DNA of 64,000 nt. Origin: JALSRD01 sp964476595 (GTDB taxonomy: Bacteria; Desulfobacterota; Desulfobacteria; Desulfobacterales; JALSRD01). Under the pieces are notes generated by a model. It was given only the letters and a program-made list of their open reading frames with translations. It searched no databases and was not told where the DNA came from. The translations under genes were made by a program, and so were the position numbers. Where the stretch lies: the NCBI GenBank assembly GCA_964476595.1, contig CAYZCL010000053.1, forward strand, positions 70,165 through 134,164. Reading direction: 5' to 3'. Shown here piece after piece: positions 1 through 8,857 of this stretch (positions within the stretch are counted from its first letter, which is position 1; every line of letters begins with the position of its first letter).

Positions 1-2
1 TG

Positions 3-68
3 CACTCCGGTTCGCTGTACCACGGCGGCCTGAAGGTGGTGCTGCTCACGGGACGGGTACCCCCGTGA
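3..68 (+). CDS. 3' end of an unidentified gene (partial)
   Basis: One frame stays open from the window edge for 21 codons and ends with TGA at 66-68. The tail reads as ordinary GC-rich coding sequence (HSGSLYHGG, then KVVLLTGRVPP). It lies 69 bp upstream of the threonine aldolase start on the same strand. Nothing in so short a piece identifies a family, and it could be chance reading in GC-rich DNA. The upstream sequence would settle it. Confidence 0.3.
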   Translation, partial: HSGSLYHGGLKVVLLTGRVPP

Positions 69-137
69 CGCCGGCGGAGGCGGGAGAAGCCCGTTGGGGA
101 CGTTTTGCAAAATCATCAATTACCCGGGAGCGCGCCG

Positions 138-1163
<1,026 letters not shown>

Positions 1164-1258
1164 CAGGATCCAAAACGGTTGTATTTTTAAGAGAAAATAT
1201 GCGTCCGCCGACGGCTTGACGGCCATCCGGACACCGCAATCTCCACAGGAAATCACCC

Positions 1259-1933
1259 ATGGCCGTAAAACTCTTCAAGGGCAGGGATGTTTCCCGCTAC
1301 CGGCCCTTCTTCCGGCTGGCCCACCGCTTGATCCTGCTGCACTGCGCCACCTTCCGCGTCACGGTGGTCAACGAGCGCAGCTGGCTGGACCTTTACGAGG
1401 CCGGCCGCCGGGTGCTGCTGTGCAGCTGGCACCAGCAGTTCTTTTCGAGCATGGGCTATTTCAACCGTTATCGTTTCGCGCATCCGGCCATCATGATCAG
1501 CCGCAGCCGGGACGGTGACATGGTTTCCCAAGTGGCCGAGCTGGCCGGGTGGCACCCGGTGCGCGGGTCTTCCTCCCGCGGCGGGTTCACGGCCCTCAAG
1601 GAGATGATCAAACATTTGCGCCGACACCGGCTGGCCGGCCATATCCTGGACGGTCCCCAGGGGCCCGCCGGTCATATCAAGCCGGGCATCGTCATGATGG
1701 CCCTGGCGGCCGGCGCCGTGATCGTTCCCGGCTACATGGAGGTGGACCGCTACTGGCAGCTTTCCAGCTGGGACCGCTTCGTGATTCCCAAGCCCTTCGC
1801 CCGGGTGCGTTTCGTCTTCTGCGAACCGTTTTACCCCGAAAAGAAAAGGGACCTCGAGGCGCAGCGCAGGGACCTGGAGGCGATTCTGCGGCCCCACCTG
1901 ATCTGGCCGTCCGGGGAGGCGCTGCCTTTCTGA
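1259..1933 (+). CDS. DUF374 lysophospholipid acyltransferase-like protein
   Basis: 224 aa. The sequence has the layout of the DUF374 branch of the LPLAT/PlsC acyltransferase superfamily: a hydrophobic N-terminal stretch, a CSWHQQFF motif carrying the probable catalytic histidine (about residue 58), an SRSRDGDMV segment, and the substrate-pocket motif DGPQGPAGHIKPGIV. Proteins of this type are inner-membrane-associated and transfer acyl chains, often in lipid A or phospholipid synthesis; the acceptor is not known here. A weak AGGA lies 9 nt before the ATG. The gene is 33 bp upstream of the YihY-type membrane protein gene, so the two are probably cotranscribed, consistent with an envelope role. 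Confidence 0.85.
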   Translation: MAVKLFKGRDVSRYRPFFRLAHRLILLHCATFRVTVVNERSWLDLYEAGRRVLLCSWHQQFFSSMGYFNRYRFAHPAIMISRSRDGDMVSQVAELAGWHPVRGSSSRGGFTALKEMIKHLRRHRLAGHILDGPQGPAGHIKPGIVMMALAAGAVIVPGYMEVDRYWQLSSWDRFVIPKPFARVRFVFCEPFYPEKKRDLEAQRRDLEAILRPHLIWPSGEALPF

Positions 1934-1966
1934 CCGTTTACGACGTTGCGAGGTGACACGCACATC

Positions 1967-3328
1967 ATGGCCACAACCGACAGCCACTCGGCCGCACCCG
2001 CCAAAATCCCCGGCCGGATACGCCGTTTTTTCAGCCGGGAGGTCTGGCGCCTGCAGCGCAGGGACGTGTCCGGCCTGCACTGGAGACTGCTGAAGCTGCT
2101 GCGGGTGCTGCTGCTCAGCGCCCGGGGGTTCCTGCAGGACCTGTGCACCCTGCGGGCTTCGGCGCTGACCTTCTACACCCTGCTGTCCATTGTCCCCATC
2201 CTGGCGCTGGCCTTCGGCATCGCCAAAGGCTTCGGCTTCGAGCAGCGCTTGCAGGAGCAGTTGCTGCAGGAGTTTTCCGCTCAGCAGGAAGTCATGACCC
2301 GGATCTTCGGTTTCGCACGCACCCTGCTGGAAACCACCAAGGGTGGCCTGATCGCCGGCATCGGCCTGGTGGTGCTCTTCTGGTCGGTGGTCAAGGTGCT
2401 GCACAACATCGAGGAGTCCTTCAACGTCATCTGGAAGGTGCGCCGTGCCCGCACCCTGGCACGCAAGTTCGCCGACTACCTCGCCATCATGTTCACCACC
2501 CCCGTGCTCATGCTGGTTTCCGGCAGCCTGACGGTGTTCATCACCACCCACGTCAACCAGGCCGCCGAAAACGTGGCCGTGCTGACCATGCTCAGCCCGG
2601 TGATCGGCCTGCTGCTCAAGCTGCTGAGCTACGCCCTCATCTGGATCATGTTCGCCATGCTGTACTTCATCATGCCCAACTGCCGTGTCAGCCTCTCCGG
2701 CGGGCTGCTGGCGGGCCTGCTGGCGGGTAGCCTGTTCCAGGTCGTGCAGTGGGCCTACATCAATTTCCAGGTGCTGATCGCCAAGTACAATGCCATCTAC
2801 GGCGGTTTCGCGGCCCTGCCCCTGTTCCTGATCTGGCTGCACCTGAGCTGGCTGATCGTGCTCATGGGCGCGGAGTTCGCCTCGGCCTGGCAGCGCGTGG
2901 ACTCCACCGATCTGCAGTGGGAAAACACCCGGCCCAGCGCCCGCGCCCGCCGGCTGATGGCGCTGGCCATCGTCCACCTGATCGTCCGGCGTTTCGCCGA
3001 CGGCCGCCCGGCGCTGACCGGCATCCAGATCGCCCGCAAACTCCAGTTGCCGGCACGCTACACCATGGACCTGCTGGAGCGCATGGTACACGGTGGGCTG
3101 CTGTCGCGGGTTCAGCTGGATGATGAAGACGAGGAGGCCTACCAGCCGGCCGCCGATATCGGCCGCTACAGCGTGCAGTACGTGCTGCAGGCCTGCGAGA
3201 ACCACGGCGACCAGGACCTGCCGGCGCTGGAGCAGGAAACCTTCCGGCGGCTCTCGGAGGTGCTGGACGAGATGGAGACCGTTCTGTACACCTCGCCGGC
3301 CAACCGCCTGCTGAAAGATATCGCTTGA
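1967..3328 (+). CDS. YihY/virulence factor BrkB family membrane protein
   Basis: 453 aa. An N-terminal basic segment is followed by a six-helix membrane domain of the YihY (formerly RNase BN) family: TLRASALTFYTLLSIVP near residue 65, GLIAGIGLVVLFWSVVKVL, an ITTHVNQAAENVAV loop, and the closing LPLFLIWLHLSWLIVLMGAEFA helix. About 130 C-terminal residues form a soluble extension that looks winged-helix-like (TGIQIARKLQLPARYTMDLL). The family's role is not settled; it is often annotated as a transporter. The ATG at 1967 is chosen because AGGTGA lies upstream; a TTG at 1946 is also in frame. Cotranscription with the acyltransferase gene is likely. Confidence 0.88.
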   Translation: MATTDSHSAAPAKIPGRIRRFFSREVWRLQRRDVSGLHWRLLKLLRVLLLSARGFLQDLCTLRASALTFYTLLSIVPILALAFGIAKGFGFEQRLQEQLLQEFSAQQEVMTRIFGFARTLLETTKGGLIAGIGLVVLFWSVVKVLHNIEESFNVIWKVRRARTLARKFADYLAIMFTTPVLMLVSGSLTVFITTHVNQAAENVAVLTMLSPVIGLLLKLLSYALIWIMFAMLYFIMPNCRVSLSGGLLAGLLAGSLFQVVQWAYINFQVLIAKYNAIYGGFAALPLFLIWLHLSWLIVLMGAEFASAWQRVDSTDLQWENTRPSARARRLMALAIVHLIVRRFADGRPALTGIQIARKLQLPARYTMDLLERMVHGGLLSRVQLDDEDEEAYQPAADIGRYSVQYVLQACENHGDQDLPALEQETFRRLSEVLDEMETVLYTSPANRLLKDIA

Positions 3329-3630
3329 GCCGCCGGGCGGGCGAAGCCGTCCGCTACCCGCCGTCGGCGAAGACGGCCGGGGCGAAAAGTGCGGGAGTGG
3401 TTTTACCGACGCGCTTGACAAGGCCGGTACAATGGTTTCATTTTTCAGCAGAGATTTGATATAGAAATCGGAGGGACATTCGCTGCCGGCCTTCCCGGAA
3501 AACCGGCCGCGCGAGCAAGAAAACGCAGGCGGGCCTGCCGCGGTGCCGTGCATGCCCCAGCCCTGTTTTCTTTCGCCTGATACCCGACGGCTGAGCATGC
3601 CCGGGATATCGCCAACAAGAGAGGTGCAAG
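3329..3630. other. 302-bp intergenic region
   Basis: No gene recognised. The first third is GC-rich with short inverted repeats (for example GCCGTC/GACGGC around 3347-3380). A strong -35-like TTGACA at 3415 starts an element shared with 9973-10008. A ribosome-binding-like GGAGGG at 3470 is not followed by a start codon. Confidence 0.5.
3411..3446 (+). promoter_or_regulatory. Promoter-like element, copy A
   Basis: GCTTGACA is followed seven bases later by TACAATG and then TTTCATTTTT. About 27 of 36 positions match the element at 9973-10008, including the exact spacing. With TTGACA as -35 and a 17-bp spacer the -10 would be TCATTT, which is a poor sigma70 hexamer. It may drive the DUF4126 gene about 185 bp downstream. 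Confidence 0.4.
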
Positions 3631-4320
3631 ATGGATCCCTATACGCACATCGTCAGCGTCATCGCCCTGACCATGGGCACGGCCTGGGCCAGCGGCCTCA
3701 ACCTGTATGCGGCCATCCTGGTGCTCGGGCTGCTGGGCAGCACCGGCAACATCGTGCTTCCACCGGACCTTCAGATTCTCACCAACCCCATGGTCATTGG
3801 GGCCGCCGCCCTGATGTACGTGGTGGAGTTCTTCGCCGACAAGGTGCCGGGCGGCGACACCGGGTGGGACACCTTGCAGACTTTCGTGCGCATCCCCGGG
3901 GGCGCCCTGCTGGCCGCCGGTGCAGTGGGGCCGGTGAACCCGGCCGTAGCCGTGGTGGCCGGTATCCTGGGCGGCACGCTGGCCGCCGGGGTGCACGCCA
4001 CCAAGACCGGCACGCGCATCCTGATCAACACGTCGCCCGAACCGGTCACCAACTGGATCGTGTCCCTGGCCGAGGACGCCATGGTGGTGGTCGGGCTGTG
4101 GACGGCCCTGCACCACCCGTGGGTGTTCATCGGCCTGCTGATCGTGTTCGTGCTGATGATGATCTGGCTGCTGCCGCGCATCTGGCGGGGGGTCAAGCGC
4201 CTGTTCGCGGCCATCGGCCGTCTTTTCACCGGTTCGAAACCCCAGTCCCCGCCCATGGGGCCGGCCCCCGGCGGGCCGCCGCTCATCGAACACGGCAGCC
4301 CGCCCTCGTCCACCTCTTAA
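3631..4320 (+). CDS. DUF4126 domain membrane protein
   Basis: 229 aa with about five hydrophobic segments. The N-terminal half matches the DUF4126 family: ALTMGTAWASGLNLYAAIL, a VEFFADKVPGGDTGWDTL loop and the glycine-rich helix ILGGTLAAGVHATKTGTR, which looks like a repeated small-residue membrane fold. The final 40 residues are a proline-rich soluble tail. Start ATG has GAGAGGTG 5-8 nt upstream. No function is established for this family, and the neighbours do not suggest one. It reads alone on this strand and is convergent with the M20 amidohydrolase, with only 40 bp between the stops. Confidence 0.85.
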   Translation: MDPYTHIVSVIALTMGTAWASGLNLYAAILVLGLLGSTGNIVLPPDLQILTNPMVIGAAALMYVVEFFADKVPGGDTGWDTLQTFVRIPGGALLAAGAVGPVNPAVAVVAGILGGTLAAGVHATKTGTRILINTSPEPVTNWIVSLAEDAMVVVGLWTALHHPWVFIGLLIVFVLMMIWLLPRIWRGVKRLFAAIGRLFTGSKPQSPPMGPAPGGPPLIEHGSPPSSTS

Positions 4321-4360
4321 CGCCGCGTCGCCTGCAGCGCCGGGGGAGGATGACCGGGGC

Positions 4361-5527
4361 CTATTTGCGGGCCAGCAGTTCCAGTGCTACACGGCAGAAG
4401 GTTTCCACACCGTTGCGCATGGTGTCCTCGTTGAAGTCGAAACGGGGATTGTGGATGGGGGCGCCGCCCTCGCGGCCCACCCCCAGGCAGAAATAGCAGC
4501 CCGGCGCCCGCTCCAGGAAAAAGGACATGTCCTCGCCGCCCATGGTGGGTTGGGGTTCGACCACATTGTCCGCACCCACCACGGCGGCAGCGCAACGGCG
4601 CACCACGGCGGCGATTTCTGGGTCGTTGATGGTGGGCGGGTACCCCGGCGAAAAAGTCAGCTCGTACTCGGCGCCCATTGCGCTGCACACGCCGCCGATG
4701 ATTTGGTCCAGCCGCCGGGGCCAGGACTGCCACACATCGCGTTCGAAGGTGCGCGTGGTGCCGCACATCTCGGCTTGCGGTGCGATGACGTTGAAGGCGC
4801 TGCCGGCGTGGAAGTTTCCCACGGTCACCACCGTGGGCGTCAGTGGGTTCATCTGGCGGCTGGCGATGCGCTGCAGGGCCCCCACCACCTGGCAGCCGAT
4901 CTCCAGGGCGTCCACGCACTGGTGGGGCATGGCCCCGTGGCCGCCGCGGCCGATGATCTTCAGGTCGAAACGGTCCATGGCCGCCATGAGCGGACCGGCC
5001 TTAACACCAATGGCGCCTTCGGGCACGTCGGGCCACACGTGGCAGCCCAGTGTGTAGTCCACGGTGGGGTTCTCCATTACGCCGGCCTCGATCATGGGCT
5101 TGGCGCCTCCCGGCCCCTCCTCGGCGGGCTGGAAAACGAACTTGACCACCCCGCAGAGCTCGTCCTCCATCTCTTTGAGGACGGCGGCTGCGCCCATCAG
5201 CATGGCCATGTGGGCGTCGTGGCCGCAGGCGTGCATGCTGCCGGGATGCTCGGAGGCGAACGGCAGCCCGGTCTCCTCGGTGACGGGCAGTGCATCCATG
5301 TCCGCGCGGATCAGCAGGCAGGGGCCGCTGCGGCCAGTGTCCAGCGTGGCCAGCACCCCGAACCGGGCGATGCCCTTCTGCAGCGGCAGGTTCAGGGTTT
5401 CGAGAAAGGCCGCCACATAGGCCGATGTTTTTTCCTCCGTGTAGGCGGTTTCGGGGATGCGGTGCAGGTCGCGCCGAAGTTTGACGATCAGGTCCCGTTG
5501 GGCCGCCACTCGCTGTTTTAATTCCAT
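4361..5527 (-). CDS. M20D family amidohydrolase (hippurate hydrolase-like)
   Basis: 388 aa, full length for the M20D aminoacylase/amidohydrolase family of cytoplasmic metal-dependent enzymes that remove acyl groups from amino acids. Visible motifs are the DLHRIPE start, LLIRADMDALPVTEETG, the metal-binding HACGHDAHMAMLMGAA, the catalytic glutamates in QPAEEGPGG, the dimer-domain GRGGHGAMPHQCVDA and the late MGGEDMSFFLERAPG. The start at 5527 has GGAG 8-12 nt upstream; a further in-frame start at 5584 lacks support. A weak promoter candidate (TTGTAT, 17 bp, TATGGC; 5608-5580) lies upstream. The natural substrate cannot be told; hippurate or N-acetyl amino acids are typical for the family. Confidence 0.9.
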   Translation of the reverse strand: MELKQRVAAQRDLIVKLRRDLHRIPETAYTEEKTSAYVAAFLETLNLPLQKGIARFGVLATLDTGRSGPCLLIRADMDALPVTEETGLPFASEHPGSMHACGHDAHMAMLMGAAAVLKEMEDELCGVVKFVFQPAEEGPGGAKPMIEAGVMENPTVDYTLGCHVWPDVPEGAIGVKAGPLMAAMDRFDLKIIGRGGHGAMPHQCVDALEIGCQVVGALQRIASRQMNPLTPTVVTVGNFHAGSAFNVIAPQAEMCGTTRTFERDVWQSWPRRLDQIIGGVCSAMGAEYELTFSPGYPPTINDPEIAAVVRRCAAAVVGADNVVEPQPTMGGEDMSFFLERAPGCYFCLGVGREGGAPIHNPRFDFNEDTMRNGVETFCRVALELLARK

Positions 5528-5949
5528 AGCTTCGGATCTCCTTCCATTGGGTGTGCGGGGGTATCGTGCCGAATAGATCGCCATACCACCCTGCGGCGCT
5601 CAATACAAGCCGGGGGCGGTCCGGCAATCCGGACAATCGCAGGCAGCGGCGGGCACCTGGGGCGACCGATGGCCTGTGTTGCCGAGTCCATCCGCACCGG
5701 GAGCCGGGCGAGAGCAACGGCTTCCGGTCAACAGGGAGTATTTCCTGCGATCGGCATGCCGGATGCCGGAGCCTCGCACGGGTTGCGGGCACCCGGGTTC
5801 GAGGGGCGCATCATGCGGTTTGCGCCCGGCCCAGGGACCGGGGTGCAAAAAAACTTGCATTGGCGCAGGCCAGCAGGTAGTTTCGGAGACGTCCTTTCCC
5901 GGGGTTTACAGCGCCCTTTGGCTGCCGTCCGATAGAGGGGAAAAGCGCC
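5528..5949. other. 422-bp divergent intergenic region
   Basis: Lies between the divergently read M20 amidohydrolase and TauE/SafE genes. No convincing gene: the open frames here have no start signal and read as GC-skewed shadows. It should hold both promoters. Besides the weak hexamer pair noted for each side I see no clear operator. Confidence 0.5.
5855..5883 (+). promoter_or_regulatory. Candidate promoter for the TauE/SafE gene
   Basis: TTGCAT, a 17-bp spacer and TAGTTT, about 67 bp before the ATG. Moderate match to the sigma70 consensus and correctly placed, but not as strong as others in the window. Confidence 0.4.
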
Positions 5950-6843
5950 ATGCTCTTTCCGGTTTCCGGGGTTCAGACGCCGTTCTGGCTGCCGCCGGCG
6001 GTGGCATTCGGGATCTCTTTCTTCACCGCCATGGGCGGGGTCAGCGGGGCCTTTCTGCTGCTGCCCTTTCAGGTCAGCGTGCTGGGCTACACGGCCCCTT
6101 CTGTTAGCGCCACCAATCAGCTCTTCAACATCGTGGCCATCCCCGGCGGGGTTTGGCGCTACATCCGGGAGGGCCGCATGCTCTGGCCCCTGACGCGGGC
6201 GGTGATCATCGGAACCCTGCCGGGCGTTTTCATCGGCGCCTGGGTGCGCATCCGCTACCTGCCGGATGCCCGCAACTTCAAGTTTTTCGTGGGGCTGGTG
6301 CTGTTCTACATCGGAACACGCCTGCTGCGCGACACGTTGCGCCCGGCAGCGCCGGACCGCGCCGGCCGCCACGCCGCCGTCCGGCATCCCCGGGTGCGGG
6401 TGACGCGCTCGTCGCCCCGGCGGGTTGAATTCATCTACGACGACCGCACCTACGGGTTTTCCCCACTGCTGGTCTACTCCATCTGTTTCCTGGTGGGGAT
6501 CGCCGGCGGCATATACGGCATCGGCGGCGGGGCCATTGTGGCGCCGTTTTTCATCGCCATCGTGGGGCTGCCGGTCTACACGGTGGCCGGCGCGGCGCTG
6601 ATGGGCACTTTCATCACCTCGGTGGCCGGGGTGATTTTCTACCAGGCGCTGGCCCATTGTTACCCGCACCTTTCGGTGTCGCCGGACTGGCGGCTGGGGC
6701 TGCTTTTCGGCCTGGGCGGGACGGCCGGGATCTACCTGGGGGCCCGCTGCCAGAAATTTTTTCCGGCCCGTTTCATCAAGGCCATGCTGTGCGCCTGCGT
6801 GCTATTCGTGGCCGCCAAATATATCATCGGTTTTTTTCTGTAA
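5950..6843 (+). CDS. TauE/SafE family anion (sulfite/sulfonate) exporter
   Basis: 297 aa integral membrane protein with two repeats of the TauE/SafE fold: GISFFTAMGGVSGAFLLLPF in the first half and LVGIAGGIYGIGGGAIVAPF in the second, each followed by an A-x-L/N-Q-type helix, and further helices to the C-terminus. Members export small anions such as sulfite, sulfoacetate or sulfide-derived species. In a sulfate reducer an export role for sulfur anions is plausible, but the gene is 48 kb from the dsr locus and its substrate is inference. GAGGGGAAAAG precedes the ATG. A charged loop at residues 130-165 separates the halves. The patatin-like gene follows after 17 bp. Confidence 0.88.
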   Translation: MLFPVSGVQTPFWLPPAVAFGISFFTAMGGVSGAFLLLPFQVSVLGYTAPSVSATNQLFNIVAIPGGVWRYIREGRMLWPLTRAVIIGTLPGVFIGAWVRIRYLPDARNFKFFVGLVLFYIGTRLLRDTLRPAAPDRAGRHAAVRHPRVRVTRSSPRRVEFIYDDRTYGFSPLLVYSICFLVGIAGGIYGIGGGAIVAPFFIAIVGLPVYTVAGAALMGTFITSVAGVIFYQALAHCYPHLSVSPDWRLGLLFGLGGTAGIYLGARCQKFFPARFIKAMLCACVLFVAAKYIIGFFL

Positions 6844-6860
6844 AGGCGAGGAGGGACACC

Positions 6861-7742
6861 ATGGAGACATCCAGCGGCGTAGCTCTGGCGCTGGGCGGCG
6901 GCGGTGCGCGCGGTCTGGCCCACATCGGCGTGCTCAAGGTCCTGGAGGCGCAGCGCATTCCGGTGGCCTCCATCACCGGCAGCAGCATCGGCGCCCTGGT
7001 GGGGGCGGCGTACGCTGTTCACCCGGATGCCGGTTACATCGAGACGCTGGTCACCGAAATCCTGGGATCCGAGGGCCCCGAAACCCTGGGGCTGCGGCTG
7101 CTCGAAAGGATCCCCCGCCACGAGCACACGCGCGCCGAGGGCCTGCGTCGACTGGCCGAGATCGTCGCCAAGGAAATGGTTTTCAACATGGTGCTGGTCC
7201 GCAAGGCCCTGCTGACGGAGGAGGAGCTGCGCCGGGCCGTGGCGCCTTACCTGGACGACATCGACATCACCGAGACGCGGGTGCCTTTCGCGGCCACGGC
7301 CGTGGACCTGGTGTCGGGCCGCAAGGTGACCCTGACCGAGGGCCCCCTGATCCCGGCCGTCATGGCCAGCTGCGCGGTCCCCGGCTTCATGCCGCCGGTG
7401 GCCTGGGGCGACATGCTGCTGGTGGACGGGGGGGTTATCGACCCGGTTCCGGCCGAGGAGGCTCGGCGGGGCGGCGCACACCGGGTGGTGGGCGTGGACG
7501 TGGGGGCCTACCTGAGTTCCCCCTCCAGCTTCGACGACGGCATTGACGTGGTGCGGCGCGTCATGGACATCATGATCACGCACTTGGCGCACCCCGGCCG
7601 GCGGCAGTGCGACGTCCTCATCGAACCGGAAGTGGACGCGTTTCACTGGACCGATTTTTCGCGTTTCGCCGAGATCATCGCCTGTGGCGAAGCCGCGGCG
7701 ACGGCCGGCGCCGACCGCATTCGAGCCGTTTTTTCATTTTGA
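6861..7742 (+). CDS. Patatin-like phospholipase (RssA/YlbK type)
   Basis: 293 aa. The catalytic set of patatin-like serine hydrolases is intact: oxyanion-hole GGGGARG at residues 12-18, nucleophile elbow GSSIG with Ser42, and the dyad Asp189 in VDGGVIDPVP. These cytoplasmic or peripheral membrane enzymes hydrolyse acyl esters of lipids. GAGGAGGGA lies directly before the ATG at 6861, and the gene starts 17 bp after the exporter stop, so the two are cotranscribed. The 3' end is followed after 22 bp by the ZIP transporter start. Substrate unknown; short length is normal for the bacterial RssA-like subgroup. Confidence 0.9.
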   Translation: METSSGVALALGGGGARGLAHIGVLKVLEAQRIPVASITGSSIGALVGAAYAVHPDAGYIETLVTEILGSEGPETLGLRLLERIPRHEHTRAEGLRRLAEIVAKEMVFNMVLVRKALLTEEELRRAVAPYLDDIDITETRVPFAATAVDLVSGRKVTLTEGPLIPAVMASCAVPGFMPPVAWGDMLLVDGGVIDPVPAEEARRGGAHRVVGVDVGAYLSSPSSFDDGIDVVRRVMDIMITHLAHPGRRQCDVLIEPEVDAFHWTDFSRFAEIIACGEAAATAGADRIRAVFSF

Positions 7743-7764
7743 CACACTGGGGGTAAGGGCACAG

Positions 7765-8574
7765 ATGGACTGGCTCGCGCGTTTGTCTCCGGTCACCCAG
7801 GCCCTGGCTGCCACGCTGTTTACCTGGTTCGTGACCATGCTGGGCGCAGGGCTGGTTTTCTTTTTCAAGACCATCAACCGCAAGGTGCTCGACGGCATGC
7901 TGGGATTTGCCGCCGGGGTGATGATCGCCGCCAGCTTCTGGTCGCTGCTGGCGCCGGCCATCGAGATGGCGGCCGAATCCGGCGGTCCGGCCTGGGTGCC
8001 GGCCACGGTCGGTTTTCTGCTGGGCGGAGCCTTCCTGTGGTCGGTGGACAAGGTCCTGCCCCACCTGCACCTGGGCTTTCCCATCGAAGAGGCCGAGGGC
8101 ATTCACACCCACTGGCGGCGCAGCGTACTGCTCGTACTGGCCATCACGCTGCACAACATCCCCGAAGGGTTGGCGGTGGGCGTGGCCTTCGGTGCGGTGG
8201 GCGCCGGCCTGCCGTCGGCCACCCTGGCCGGCGCCGTCGCCCTGGCGCTGGGCATCGGTATCCAGAATTTTCCGGAAGGAGCCGCCGTTTCCGTGCCCCT
8301 GCGGCGCGAAGGCATGTCGCGCATCAAGAGTTTCTGGTATGGGCAGCTCTCCGGGGCGGTGGAACCCGTGGCCGGCGTCATTGGCGCGACCGCCGTCATC
8401 CTGATGCGGCCCATTCTTCCCTATGCCTTGGCCTTTGCCGCCGGCGCCATGATTTACGTGGTCGTCGAGGAGCTGATTCCCGAATCCCAGCTGGAGAAGA
8501 ACACCGATATCGCCACCGTCGGTGCCATGCTGGGATTCGCCGTCATGATGACCCTGGATGTGGCCCTGGGGTGA
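7765..8574 (+). CDS. ZIP family divalent metal transporter
   Basis: 269 aa with about eight membrane segments. The signature of the ZIP family is clear: HNIPEGLAVGVAFG in helix IV and QNFPEGAAVSVPL in helix V, giving the paired binuclear metal site. A histidine-bearing loop (LPHLHLGFP, IHTHWRR) precedes helix IV, as in GufA/ZupT-type members, which import zinc and other divalent cations across the inner membrane. The ATG at 7765 has GGGGTAAGGG upstream. Third gene of the 5.95-8.57 kb operon. The downstream spacer holds an unusual nested inverted repeat (8596-8643) and then a metal-related cluster, so a link to metal homeostasis is reasonable. Confidence 0.9.
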   Translation: MDWLARLSPVTQALAATLFTWFVTMLGAGLVFFFKTINRKVLDGMLGFAAGVMIAASFWSLLAPAIEMAAESGGPAWVPATVGFLLGGAFLWSVDKVLPHLHLGFPIEEAEGIHTHWRRSVLLVLAITLHNIPEGLAVGVAFGAVGAGLPSATLAGAVALALGIGIQNFPEGAAVSVPLRREGMSRIKSFWYGQLSGAVEPVAGVIGATAVILMRPILPYALAFAAGAMIYVVVEELIPESQLEKNTDIATVGAMLGFAVMMTLDVALG

Positions 8575-8595
8575 GAGCGGTACGCCGCCAGGGCT

Positions 8596-8643
8596 CCGGG
8601 GTGTGTAATATTTACACAGGCGTCCCCTTCGGGGCCACCCCGG
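8596..8643 (+). ncRNA. Candidate three-way-junction RNA structure
   Basis: CCGGGGTG (8596-8603) pairs perfectly with CACCCCGG (8636-8643) and encloses two smaller hairpins: TGTAA/TTACA (8604-8608 with 8612-8616) and CCCC-TTC-GGGG (8624-8634). No T-tract follows, so it is not a standard terminator. It lies 22 bp after the ZIP transporter stop and about 215 bp before the Met-rich protein gene. It could be a structured 3' UTR, a processing site or a leader element; on DNA the inner dyad alone could be an operator. Confidence 0.35.
8602..8618. promoter_or_regulatory. Palindromic operator-like dyad
   Basis: TGTGTAA, 3-bp centre TAT, TTACACA: a perfect 7-3-7 inverted repeat, AT-rich in a GC-rich setting. 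Such a dyad between two metal-related transcription units is a natural binding site for a dimeric regulator, though none is encoded nearby. Confidence 0.4.
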
Positions 8644-8768
8644 ATGAGTAGATTCTGACCACTGGTTCCCGTGCCGATCCGTCCCGCCTCTGGCCGCCGG
8701 ATCTTTTCGCGTGAAAATCCTCTTCGATATCAGGCTGTAAGGAGCTTTATGATTTGTTGGGTGCAGTT

Positions 8769-8784
8769 CGGCACGTTTCTTGAT
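8769..8784 (+). promoter_or_regulatory. Sigma54-like -24/-12 element
   Basis: CGGCACG, four bases, then TTGAT. This keeps the GG at -24 and the correct spacing but has A instead of C in the -12 GC. It is about 75 bp before the Met-rich ZraP/Spy-like gene; E. coli zraP is known to be sigma54-dependent, which makes the match worth noting. Confidence 0.3.
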
Positions 8785-8857
8785 CTATCTTCTTCCTGTC
8801 GACAGGCGGACCGGTGTGTCCCCGAAGGCCAATTTAACGACAGAAAGGATACGGAAA

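Noticed and set aside
1253..3598. 781-codon open frame on the minus strand
   Set aside because: Antisense to the acyltransferase and YihY genes; composition is the Gln/Gly/His-rich shadow usual for GC-rich antisense frames and lacks a ribosome-binding site.
5770..5815. tRNA-like GGTTCGA segment
   Set aside because: A T-loop-like string is present, but no matching stems, anticodon arm or acceptor can be built around it.
5551..5880. 109-codon open frame between divergent genes
   Set aside because: No ribosome-binding site, basic low-complexity translation, overlaps opposing open frames; no family resemblance.
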